In this document: positions 33,277 through 44,240 of the stretch, in pieces | How the letters are laid out: each line of letters starts with the position of its first letter | How positions within the stretch are numbered: position 1 is the stretch's first letter | NCBI GenBank assembly: GCA_021018995.1 | Contig: CM037588.1 | Coordinates: 83,549,765 to 83,613,764, forward strand | Direction of reading: 5' to 3' | DNA length: 64,000 nucleotides | Source of the DNA: Chloranthus sessilifolius | Lineage: Eukaryota; Streptophyta; Magnoliopsida; Chloranthales; Chloranthaceae | Made by a program: the position numbers and the translations under genes | Notes under the pieces: generated by a model | The model's database searches: none | The model's input: only the letters and a program-made list of their open reading frames with translations | What the model was told of the DNA's origin: nothing

Positions 33277-34246
33277 TGATTACTTTGTGCTAGCAGAATT
33301 TTATTGCAAAATTGGATGAAAAATGCAACAGAAAATAAAGGAAATGGAATGATCTTTAGCACAAAGCACAACCTGCAAGATACAAGGCTATTGTAGCAAG
33401 TTCTAAAAGTAAGAGTTTGTTCATAGGGAAATGTGATCTAAATTTTTAAATCTTCAGATCTGCTATAGATCTAGGAATTTATTCCTATTTTAACTAAAAA
33501 TCAAGGAAAAATAGGAAGAGATAAAGAGTTTGGTTGTCACTTTAAACTACGAAAAAGAGTTTTAAAAACTAAACTAGAGGTGAGTGAGAGAATGATTTAA
33601 GAGGAGAGCAAAAGTTTTGGTAAAATAAAAATCAAATGTGGAGAATTAACAACTTGGGATCAGTCTCATAGTGAAATCAATTTGTCAAACAATAGAGCAG
33701 AGGATAGATCTGCAGCCATCCTTCCTTTGCCTACAAGCTCAAATTCAAGGTAAAACAACTCAGATCTGCCCTGAGATATGGATTAGTCCTAAGGGTATAT
33801 TCTGTCCACTAAAATGGTCACAGAGTATCCCATGGATATAATCTAGTCATAGGAGATAAATTTGGAATAATAAAACCACTACAGATGCTATGGATGCAAG
33901 GCTACAAGCTCAGGCATCCATAGGAGCATAAAATCTATGGAAATTTGATGGAGATCAAAAGATCTATAGATTAAATGGAACTTTAAAACCAGCAATTCAT
34001 TGATCTAATCTAACTTACAACAAATTGCTCACAGATCTGCAGTCTCTGCACTCTCCAATCCTCACACAACGCTCTCTCACCACTCAATTTACAGATCTAA
34101 CTTCACCCTAGCTGTAAGAGGAATTTAGCCAACCATGGTTGGGCTAAAGAGAGAATAGAAAAGAGAGAAGAAGACTAGAATTTAGGTGAGAAAACTAATT
34201 GAAAATTACTGAAACTCTTGATGCTTTCCTCTATTGTAATCCCCCC

Positions 34247-34254
34247 TATTTATA
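34247..34254 (-). promoter_or_regulatory. TATA box of E4 3' LTR
   Basis: TATAAATA on the minus strand. The same position in the 5' LTR (55446-55453) reads TATAGATA, so only the 3' LTR keeps the consensus. Confidence 0.55.
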
Positions 34255-34509
34255 CAAATTCCCAAGTGCCTCATATCTGATTTGGCAAATCAGAGAAGGA
34301 GGGTATCAATTATGTTAAAACCTTGCTGATGTGGCTGAATTTCCACCAAGCATTTCCACCAATTTGTTAGACTAAGTTGAGCCCATGTGAGGCAGTTAGA
34401 TCAGAGGTTCCTTTGGAGTTCCAAAAATTCCCGCCAAGGCTGTCTGATTGCTGTTGAACATGTGCATCAAGTGATTGAGGCATCATGTCTTTCAAGAAAC
34501 TTCAGAAAT

Positions 34510-34870
34510 TGCACCTCGACAGGTTCAGAGTACCTCTCGACAGGTCTTCAACTGGTGTAAAGCTTCAGGCCCAACCTCTCGACAGGTTCAGTGATTCAGA
34601 ACCTTGATCTTGATAGGTTCATAACACCCTTCGACAGGTGCTCGATAGGTTCTCGATGAGTTGAGTTCAGCGTTTTACACTTCGTGAGGTTGGTTGGCTT
34701 TAGGTAACCTCTCGACAGGTTCGTTCTATAATATGTGGAACCACTCAATAGGTTCATTAAACTGCTCGAGTTCACTTGTGAGCTTCAGCAACTGCTCGAA
34801 TGCTTCATTGGACTGTTCGACAACTTCATGCAACTTGTCGACAGGTTGTTTCAACTGCTCGAATGCATCC
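34510..34870 (-). repeat. TCGACAGG motif array in U3 of LTR D
   Basis: I count six exact TCGACAGG and one TCGATAGG, plus CTCGAATG and CTCGAGTT variants. The dinucleotide AC between TCG and AGG distinguishes it from the AT of family B. Confidence 0.75.
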
Positions 34871-35101
34871 CTTGTGAGCCTTTGCTGCTGATGATCTCAA
34901 CTGTCATGCCTGAGTCTCTTTACCAGTCAAGGGTTGAGTCTGCTTTATCTCCTTTTTAGCCTTTTATGCATAGTTTTCGGTACTTTGTTATACATTATTG
35001 CCAACTACAAAACAACCCTCAAAATCACCTTATTAATCGACTCAAAGGTTTATCAAAGGTCGGGTTAGGAGGTGAAAAGTGGTATTTTTCACTGATTAAC
35101 A

Positions 35102-36959
35102 CACCCCCTAACCTAATCTTTACTAGTCCTCAAGCAAAGAAAAAATGAGAAAACATTTATTAAGAACAGTAAATGTCACTTTTGTAGGGAGCACAAATGC
35201 ATTTAGCATACGCATCAAGCCTTTTAAACCCCTGGGCGATTCCTAGTGGAGAAGTGAAGTCTCCTGAGGGTTTTCAATGAAGGTACCCACAACCTTCCAT
35301 GTGAACAATAGTTAAATCAAGTGCACACAGTGATAAGTTAGATTTCTACAAATTAAGCTTCATTCCACTACTTGCTCTTTCAAATTAAGAAGTTTTTAAA
35401 TAGTATATGTAAACAATTTAATACCTAGATCTTCATGTATATTCATTGCAACCAATCTGAAAGATATTAAGAGTATAGTATGTGCAAATCAGTATACAAA
35501 TTACCATTAGTTTAAAAATCAGGTTCAAACAATGCCCTAATAAGTCCAATCTCAAACCCAATTCTTACAACCTCAAATCTCAAAACTGAATTTAAAGGTG
35601 TTCAATTTCACTCCTGCTCAAGAGCAGTTACAACCTCAAATAGGACTGCAAGCATAAGCATAGGCATGGCTACTAAGTCCTGCAATCCTCTAGCTCTTTC
35701 CACCATAGATCAAACAGCTCCTCATCTCCACATGACAGCTCAATCTATTTCAGATTAGTAAGGTCTTTTATTGGGTTGTAATGTGGCTTATGGTTGAGGT
35801 TAAAAGAATAAAGGGGAATAAAGGATTCAAAATTGAGAAATCAACCAAGGAGAGGAAGTAATAACTCCACCTTCTTCATTTCAGCACAACTTCATCTTGT
35901 TTTTGAATTTTTAGAGCCAGAGTGATCAGCTTCTTCTCTTCTTTTCAATTTTACTAATGAAGCACTTTCTTGACTTCTCGTTCTCTTTTTGTTTTGTTTT
36001 TCTCTTTTTCTATTTTTGTATGCTTTTCTTTATTTTTTTGTTTTTATTTTTTTAAGCTGGAATGCCACAATTGACACACAATTGTCATCAAATGTCCTTT
36101 CTTCTTCTTCCACCAAATATAAAACCAGTTCCACCTTCTTCAACTTCTTCTCCTTTTCCTTTTGAAATCTCAGAGTGAGGGTCAGGCTGAATCAGGTCAC
36201 TGAGGTTTGGGCTCAAGTTCTCTGGTTTTTGTAAAAGAAAATAGGAATTTTCAAGGCTTAAATGGTGTGTATCAAAGGCAGTTCAAAGGATAGGGATTTT
36301 TAGGCTCAAACTTTTCAAATAAAGGTCTTACATTAAATCTTCAGTGTCATGAGTTTTGTCAAACTTATTTAACTTGGAGTGCACAACTTCTAGTGAAAAG
36401 GAGTAGTTTTAATCATTCCTTAGAGCAAAAAAATTTGCCAAAACACTCTTCAAAGAACTTTATTTTTACAGGCCCAAATCTCACTGGGTCTAGTCTTCCT
36501 TTGCACTCATAGGGCATGTTCTTACATTTTTCTCTCCTTACTGGTTCACTATATATTGATTATAACAGACATTTCTTGATGACCTCCTTCATGGAAGTGT
36601 TGAATTTTAAAAGATCCTAACATTAAATAGTCTACTATCTTTTTTCAATTCTCCTTAACTATTTCAAATGTCTCCCCTGCCATACCCCAAACCTATGAGA
36701 AACAGTGTCCTCTTCGGTTCAATGAAAAGAAGGTAGCAGGGTAGGAATAGGACTATTCAAAAACAAAATTTTATGTACAAAAGGAAGAAAGTAGAAGGCA
36801 CATCTAATAATAGAAAAGAGATATTTGATTTAACAAAAAGTAATGACAGAAAAGTAGGAATATATACAAAAGATGGCACACAAACAAAATCCTAAATACA
36901 AAATTTATACAGCACAGAAAATTTGAAGTACAAAGTGGTAAAAAAAATAAAAAAACATC
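35102..36959 (-). other. Polypurine tract and conserved non-coding 3' region of E4
   Basis: The tract is at 35102-35114 (CACCCCCTAACCT on the + strand). The following 1.8 kb is collinear with the corresponding regions of E1, E2 and E5 and has the second tract-like motif at 36682-36694. No coding feature is visible. Confidence 0.6.
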
Positions 36960-39105
36960 CTACTCCTAATTTGAATCTGAGCTTAAAAAAAGTAACTGGG
37001 TCCCATCCATATTTTTTGCACATTCCTAATACTCCTTCAAATTTTCAGTTTTGGCAGCACCAGCCTTCGTCCTTTTGGCAGCTGGCTTCTGTGGCTTGGT
37101 GTTGCTCTGCTGTTGAGAGGGTTCTTTGAAAGACACTCCAGCAGAGGAGGGTGAATGACTGAGATGGAATTTTAGAGTCCATCCACATGTCGTCCCAACA
37201 TCTCTGATTTCTACTTTTACTCTTCATATAAATTAAGGGTTTCCATTAACAATTGCTCCCACTTCCTCTTCTCCACTTTATGATCTAGCTCCAGCTGGTC
37301 AATTTCTGCTATCAATGGTAGCATTACCAAAGTTTGAAGCTCAAACATTCCTCTTATGACATCTCTGTGGATATAAGGGTTGGTAGACATATCTTTTTTC
37401 AGGGTGGCAAATGGAGGCATAGGGTTTAAGGATGCCAGGATCATGGTTTAAGATGATGGGACAACTAAAGGGTGTAGAAGGGTTGTTAGCAGCTCCTCCT
37501 CTAAAGGCTCAGTTTCGGTGGAGGTAGAGGTCAGGGTAGGGAAAATAAGGGGTAAATCCCCCACCTCAGTTTGGATGGAGGAGGAGGCATAGGTAAGGTG
37601 GGCAAGGACCAACTCCTCAGAATCATTGTTTGTCTGAGTGGTAGCAGTGATAGTGGCCACAGAAATGGAAGGCTGTGGAGAGGATATAGGAACAAGTGAA
37701 GGGATAAGGGGTTAGGAGGTTGGGGTAGATGACAATAGAGTGGATTGAATGGAATGGAGGAAGGTTTGCATGACAGATTGGTTCTTAGTGGTAGTATGGA
37801 GCTGAGATTGGATAGATGTGAGGAGGGAAAGGATTTGGGCAAATGAGTTAGGTAGGGATTGAGTAACAGGTTGGGCAGGTGAAATAGGAATAAAAGGGGA
37901 GGTAGTGGCATGTTGGAAAAGGTCATGCTGTGGAGAATTAGGAAGAGGGATGTACTCATACCCAATATCCTCCACAATGGAGTAAATTAGGGTAGAGTAC
38001 CCCTTAGTATAAAGTGCTCCAGATCCTGTGTATGGATAGGTGAAAGAGAGGTAGGTATGTCAGTGGGGATGAGGGCATCAATATCAGATGGGATGTAGGT
38101 GAATGGTGAAGGTGGACCAGGAATTGTAGGTTTAGGTGGGTGAGGTTTTTTGTGGTATGTTGTTCTAATAATGGCGGGTGTGGGCAAGATTAATGGATCA
38201 ATGGTAGGAAGAGCTGACATATGGAAGGTTGTGGTACTGAGAGATATGGGTGCAAGTATGGAAGGTATGGGAGATGGGGGAATGGATGAGGTAATAGGTG
38301 TTGTCACTAGTCCCACAATTGGTTCAGCTGAGGAGATTGTCAGCACAGAGGCTAAGCTGGTATGTGAAGTTGCAATGCTAACATCCACTATGGTGGCCAC
38401 AGTGTCCTCCCCTGAAGTATCCTCAACATGTTTCTTCCTCTTTTCAATCAGGGTCATGCTGGTTGACCACAACATCTTTAGAGATTCACCAAATCCAACA
38501 ATACCCTAAGTCAAATGATGAGCCATATCCCAAAAGGATACACTGTCAGGGGTATCTAACCCTCTAGATGGATCATTTTGAAAAGGAATCCACATCACCA
38601 GTTCGATGTCCTTGACATCCACCACCCCTTCCCTGTCATCAATCAACACTACAATCACTGGTTCAGATGGCCCAGAATATTCTTTCAACCGAATGTTTTG
38701 AAAAAATAATTTCACCAACCTGGAGTATACTCTTTCCTTCAATGGAGTCAGTAAGGGCTTCAAAGCAACCTTCTCTAATAAACCATGGTTCTACTCTCTG
38801 GTTGAGTAAAGTAGGAGATATCAAATGTTGTCTCAGGTATCAGACTCAAGGCACCCACAAATTCATTTGGAGTTGAAAGTGGGTTAAATTCAGCCTTGGG
38901 CTCAGGAACCATAGGTACCTCCTCATTCATACTCTCACTGGCTTTGGGCTTTTTGGATTTTTTAGACTTTATGGGCTTCTTGGACCCAGATATCTCACTC
39001 AACTTTCATTTAACAGGTGGGTCCACTTGCGAATGAGAAGAAGCTAGTCTGTTAGATTTCCTAGTTGATTTGGGGGAGGGTTGAACCAAATTTGATAGAG
39101 ATTCC
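36960..39105 (-). pseudogene. E4 3' ORF, main part, interrupted by E5
   Basis: The start MADPNQFEE lies beyond E5 at 48548, and the ORF resumes left of E5 at 39105. It has a lysine-rich N-terminal part (KKPIKSKKSKKPK at about 38940-38985) and the shared domain at 38506-38763 (LLTPLKERVYSRLVKLFFQN, VDVKDIELVMWIP). Proline/serine/threonine-rich stretches follow (37987-38475, 37531-37977), and the tail is near 37030. Frames shift several times. Function is unknown. Its upstream array (48955-49200) uses the same motif as the E4 LTRs. Confidence 0.6.
39101..39105. repeat. Left target duplication of E5
   Basis: ATTCC, identical to 48521-48525 on the other side of E5. Confidence 0.85.
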
Positions 39106-39312
39106 TGTTGTGACTCCCACTGTGCTTACTTTATTTGTTGGTGGTAAAAGCAATTTAAAATCAAAGTAAAAGAGGGGATGGAATCAGCACAACTAAGAAA
39201 TCCTAGACCTGCAAGATACAGGGTCCATTTGTAGCAAGTTTTGATAAGTAAGAGTTTGTCCCACAGGGAAAGGTGATCTACGGCTCCAAGGGAGCCATCT
39301 CTAGTAGTCCCT

Positions 39313-39334
39313 CCAGATCTGACTACAGATCTGG
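39313..39334 (-). repeat. Best preserved AGATCT leader hairpin
   Basis: CCAGATCTG, loop ACTA, CAGATCTGG: a perfect nine-pair stem. The 5' LTR copy is at 46354-46375. Confidence 0.7.
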
Positions 39335-40036
39335 CAGTCCTAAAAGGAAGGGAGTTTAGGGTCACTTATTCTAAATATCCTAAGGTAGCCTAATGAATTA
39401 ACTACAGAAAGGGTTGAGAAGATGGATGGAGTGTGGGAAAATCAATATGAAAGGGTGAGAAGTATGCTATTGGGTCTAGATTAGAGGAGTTTTGTAACTC
39501 AGATTCAGATCTGATGTTATAGAAATCCTATCCAATGGCTACATTATCACCACTGAGGAGAAAGAATCTAACCCATCTCTGTGCCATGATCCAATCCCTT
39601 AAGGCTATAACCTGTCCACTCAAATGGTCACAGAATATCCCATAGGGGAACCACAGTCCAGAGATGGGTCAAAACAAGTTAATCATTGTAGGCACTACTT
39701 CATCCAGGCTACAAGCTCAAGAATCCATAGGGAACCTCAACCTCTAAAGCTCTATGTGTGGGGCTAGGGCTGTATAGGACCATGTTAGCCCAGACACATA
39801 GAACCAGCAAGGGATTGAGTACAACCTTCGATCTAGCTGTCCATTTCTTGAGTGGGGCTACAATGGTCTAGTCAGAAGCCTTCAATCTCCATAACCAGAT
39901 CAGATCTAACATCTGATGGTGGGTCTATACAAATATAGGGGAGTCTGCCTCTGTACAATCTCCACAAGGCTACAAGCACATGTGCAGAGAAGAAGAATCC
40001 ATCTTGGATCCTAGGGATTGACTTCACCCTAAGGCT

Positions 40037-40068
40037 ATAGCCTGACCACTTGAATGGTCACAGACTAT
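40037..40068 (-). repeat. Second conserved LTR hairpin in E5
   Basis: ATAGCCTG and CAGACTAT enclose ACCA and TGGT around a short loop. Compared with 458-489 the outer stem has a C-G pair replaced by G-C, so pairing is maintained. Confidence 0.55.
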
Positions 40069-40744
40069 CCCAGAGGCTATCCTTCACATAGAGTCCAAAA
40101 TAGAACAGTAATATTGCTGCCACCACCATGGTCACAAGGCTATCAGCTCAGGCTCCCATGGGGATTTCAGATCTAGTGGGTCCTGTGGTAGGGCTAAGGC
40201 TGTATCGGACCATGATAGCCCAAACACACAGGTCACTTGGATCTGAATGGATCCTTAGAATCAGTCCTCCATTGCTTTGAATCACAGCCAAAGCAATGGC
40301 GGATCACAAGGTAGCAACCTTGCACAGAGCAACTCTCATTCGCACACATCCCATAAAAGTACATATCCTATTACAAAACATCCATTAAACTAGTTCAAAA
40401 ATTCATACGAAGGCATAGCCAGCAAGGGCTGGACTATGGACAGAAAGAAAAAGAAAAAGAAAAACTACTTACAACTATAGAAGAACAGAAAAGAAAATGA
40501 TCTCAGATCCTGTATCAGTGATAAAGTCTGGGCTCCTAAACCTAAACCAAGTTTGGGTTTATATAGCAGTGGTGTGGCGGCGCATTAGGGTTAGGAAACC
40601 CTAATTTTAACGATGCCACGTGACCGAATACTGTTCCTTGGATGCCTCAAGGCATGTGCACGAAGATTTGAGCATGGGAGTGCGTGCCCTAATCCTTGGA
40701 AATTCTCATAAAGTCCTCTAGTGAGGCGATGGAAGGTTAAAGTT

Positions 40745-41285
40745 TAGAGCTTCGCTAGGTAGCCATCGATTCCCAAACTTGTTGCGTGGTAGCACTGAAT
40801 TCATGAGGATGAGTTAGCATTAAAACTTCAGACGTCGCAGGGTTGCAGCTTCTTGATGCTTTGAGCAGTCGCGAGGTAGATAGTTAAGCTCTCGCTGGAT
40901 TGGGCTTAGCGCAGTTGGATTGCTAGTTGTTAATAGCGCAAGAACTGCGCGAGCATTCCATTTCACAATAGATCTTCGCGAGGCTAACTCTGGCTTCGCG
41001 AGGCTGCTTTCTTCCTGAACAGCGTGAGAACTACACGAGAAGATCACTTCTTAATGGAACTTCGCGAGGATCCTCGCGAGGCTTTGATAGTTTCTGGACT
41101 ATGCGAGAGGTTCTCTTGACATTTGCATCCCACGACTACTGCACGAGGCAGGATTTTGAAGCTATTCTGTCACTCAACTGCACGAGAAGTTGTTGTGAAG
41201 CCTTGGGAATTTGCGAGGACTGCGCGAAGCATATTTTTCTGAATCCTCTGAAGCTTTGGGAAGTTGCGCGAGGCTCTTCTTAGGT
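40745..41285 (-). repeat. TCGCGAGG motif array in U3 of LTR C
   Basis: I count five exact TCGCGAGG octamers, including the palindromic CCTCGCGAGG near 41070, and many GCGCGAG or GCACGAG variants. The array lies upstream of TATATAAA in element sense. The matching array of the partner LTR is at 47780-48330. Confidence 0.75.
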
Positions 41286-41391
41286 GTGGATTCAGTTCTC
41301 ATTCTTCTGAGGGACTTCTGGGGTCAAAACAGGCTCCTTAGTAGGATTTATGACCTTATTGCATTGTTGTTTATTGCTTACAGAAAACACT

Positions 41392-43180
41392 TAAACCCCT
41401 AGGTGATCCCTAGTGGAGGAGTGAAATCTCCTGAGGGTCTTCAGTGAAGACACCCACAAACTTCTCAATGAGACAGTTAACAAAAGTGCATTATTATCAA
41501 GTGAGCAGTCAAGAAACAGAGTTAGTTCACCCTTGCATCAGTAAGAGATATAAGAAATTCAAACACCTTGGCTGCACAAAAATTTAAACAGTATAAGCTT
41601 CTCATGAAAGCACAACATTTCCAATCAGTTTACACTAAAGAACAATTCACATGTGTGTCAGCACTGAGCTCATCACTGGATCAAAAATTAGGTTGTAGAT
41701 CGTACTTAATGCATTCAATATCAGACCCAAAACTCTCCAGGGCATACTCTCATAAAGAATTGTTGAGGGTTTCATTTTCTCTCAAGCTCAAGAGCAGTTA
41801 CATCTCCCAAATGGGTTTGTAAGCATGAGCATAGGCAAAGCTCTTAAGTGCTGGCATCATTGACAGATCCTCACCATAGATTGGATAACTCTTTATCTCC
41901 ACATGACAGCTCACTCAACTTTGGATCACAAGGGATTTAACTGGGCTGTAATATGGCTTATGGAGTGGAGTTAAAAAGAATGGAAGGTTGAAAAGGGGTT
42001 CAAAATTGAGAAATCAGTAGGTGAAGGACGTGATTCATGACTTAACCTTCTTTAATTCAGCTCCTTTCATCTTCTTTGAGGTTTTCAGATTTGAAGTAAT
42101 CAGTTTCTCTTCTTGATTTCGATTTTCCCAATGAAAGTTCCCTCTTGACTCCTCTCTTACTCCTCTTCATTATTGTTTTGGTTTCTTTTTGATGCATTTT
42201 CTTCTTTTTATTTTGTTTTTGCTTTTCTGAAATGCCACCATTTTCTCAGTTACCATACTGCCAGAATTTTGAGATACTTTTTTTCCATTCACCTAGTGTT
42301 GACCATAGCTAGTCCATCTTCAACTCTTTCTCCTTTAACTTCTGAATTCTCAGAGTGAGGGTAGGCTGAATCAGGTTCATAGGTTCAGGTACAAGTACTC
42401 AGGTGCATTTTGAAAAAATTTAGGATTTAAAGCTCAAAGGGGGGTATGGACAAGGGAAGTTGCTTAAGGTTGGTCTATTTAGGAAGTTGCTTAAGGTTGG
42501 TCTATTTAGGCTCAAACTGTCGAAGAGAAGGCCTTGATCCTTTCCTAAGTCTCATGAGTGTTGTCAGTTGTTTCAACTTGGAGTTGCCTAACTTCTAGTG
42601 AGCACAGTGACTTAGCCAGTCCTTAGAGCTAGAAGAAATTACCTTAGTCACTCCTCAAAGAAAAAAAAAATTTGTATAGGCCCAAATCTCGCTGGTTATG
42701 GTCTTCCTTTGAATTCTTAAGTATGTCCTTACCTTTTTCTCTCTCTAATGATTCACTAAGTGCTGATACAAGTGAGTTTCCTTGGTGATCTCATCATGGA
42801 AATGTGAAATTTTAAAAGTTTGTAATGCCTAAAGTCTGGAAAAAATTTTAAATTTCTTTATATTTCTGATTCTCTAGTGAACATGACCCATTTCCATCTT
42901 ACTCACATGATTCTGCTATACTTAGGTTAACTATTTCATTGGCAGGATCTGCTTGCCACACCCCCAAACCTATGAGGAGCAGTGTCCCCACTGATTCAAA
43001 GGTGGGTGTGCAGCAGATTTATTAATGGAAAAATAAAAGGAAATAACATGGAGCAAAACAGACACAAGACAAAGAAAAATAGCAATGACAAAAGAAGATC
43101 TATTATAAGAGAGAAATGTACAAAATGAAAAACAACAGGAGAAAAAGAAAATGCAGAAACAGAAAAATCCTAGGGGCAAG
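41392..43180 (-). other. Conserved non-coding 3' region of E5
   Basis: Collinear with the E1, E2 and E4 3' regions from the CCCCTAGGTGATCCC block onward. A short direct duplication of about 29 bases lies near 42460-42510. The second polypurine-like motif is at 42957-42970. The true tract has been deleted. Confidence 0.6.
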
Positions 43181-43456
43181 CTAATCGGAGCCTAAATCAA
43201 TCCCAGTCCCAACCCATCTTCTTGACATGCTCTCGAAGGAGATCCTCTTCCTCTTTTTCTTTCGTTCCCTCTCTTCCTTTCTTTGGGCTGCAGTTTTGGG
43301 CATGGTAGGAGCTTTTGGTGCCCTCATCCTCATTTTGGGGGCCTTTGGTGCAGGAGGGATCACTGGGGATTTGTCTGTGGTTTGCTCAGGTGATTTGATA
43401 GGACTTTTTCCTTTGGGACTCTTCCCTTTTGGGCCCTTCCCTTGTTGAGTCTTACC
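43181..43456 (-). pseudogene. E5 3' ORF remnant, short basic protein
   Basis: About 90 codons remain open, closed by a stop at each end. The sequence has repeated KGKSPKGKSP units followed by APKAPKMRMRAPKAP, then a lysine/arginine block (KEERERKKKRKR) and a C-terminus ending GIDLGSD. The end and the strong basic character correspond to the tail of the E1, E2 and E4 3' ORFs, so the central domain has been lost. Any function is unknown. Confidence 0.5.
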
Positions 43457-43487
43457 CTAAAACTTAGGGTTCTGTTCAATCTGATGC

Positions 43488-43885
43488 ACGAAAGACCGCG
43501 AGAGCTCTTATCAGAGGGCAACTGGTGATGGAGGTTGTAGGAGCAAATCCCCAGAATTTGAAGGTGAATGGAGGACTGTAGAAAGGATGCTGGAGGAGAG
43601 AGATTAATGGGAGTCAGAGCTAGGGTTTCGCTGGCTGGAAAAGAAAGAGAAAATAGAAAAGGAGAGCAGCGCGGGGTTGGATTAAATATATCGTGAGGCT
43701 TAGCGCGCTTTAAAATTATCTGCTCGCTGGATTGAAATGAGTGGGTCGCGAGATTGGATGTTCATCTAAACTGCGCGAGGAAGCCCACACAACTACGTTT
43801 GAAACTCGCGGCAACTAAGCAGAGTAGTTCCTTATGACCTACGCGAGAGGAAGCCAAGCCAAATCTTCAGAACCCCGCGACAGCT
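43488..43885 (-). promoter_or_regulatory. Internal CGCGAG array with TATA-like box upstream of the E5 3' ORF
   Basis: It contains CCGCGAGAGC, ATCGTGAGGCTTAGCGCGC, GTCGCGAGATT, CTGCGCGAGGAAG and ACGCGAGAGGAAG, the same variant as the E5 LTR. TATATTTA on the minus strand is at 43683-43690. The position relative to the ORF matches E1, E2 and E4. Confidence 0.55.
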
Positions 43886-44240
43886 TAAACAGAGTCAAAA
43901 AATCACACACCCACTAGTCAGCCTTTGACCTTTGTTTTGTAGGTGGATTCTCTCATATGCTCTCGTCCAGGGACACTAGTCACCCTTAATCATGCAATTA
44001 CTCAAAAAGCATTTAATCAAAACCTCATATCCAAAAAAGGCATTCTCATTATCAAAATAGTATAATCATCATTCATTCACTCAAAATCATCAATTCAAAG
44101 GGGACAAGAAGCAAAGCAGGCAGAAGAATTTTCAGGTCATATACACTCAGACTCCGACAGAATCACTAGAAATTCCTATAAACAAAAAAAAAATGAACCA
44201 TACTAAAATACATAACATACACAATGCACAGTTCTGTGAA
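43886..44240 (-). other. Non-coding spacer after E5 gag
   Basis: AT-rich sequence immediately following the gag stop in element sense. No protease or other pol motif is visible. Confidence 0.5.

Larger units (their letters stand above)
33277..35101 (-). mobile_element. E4 3' LTR (family D)
   Basis: It starts TGATTACTTTGTG and ends GATTAACA, directly followed by the polypurine tract. TATAAATA on the minus strand is at 34247-34254, and a TCGACAGG array is at 34510-34870. It is collinear with the 5' copy. Confidence 0.9.
39106..41391 (-). mobile_element. E5 3' LTR (family C), inner end deleted
   Basis: It starts TGTTGTGACTCCC and is collinear with 46147-48390. At AAAACACTTAA (41391) it jumps to ACCCCTAGGTGATCCCTAG, a block that in E1 lies about 120 bases beyond the LTR. 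About 130 bases of LTR and the polypurine tract are therefore gone. TATATAAA on the minus strand is at 40558-40565, and a TCGCGAGG array is at 40745-41285. Confidence 0.88.
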
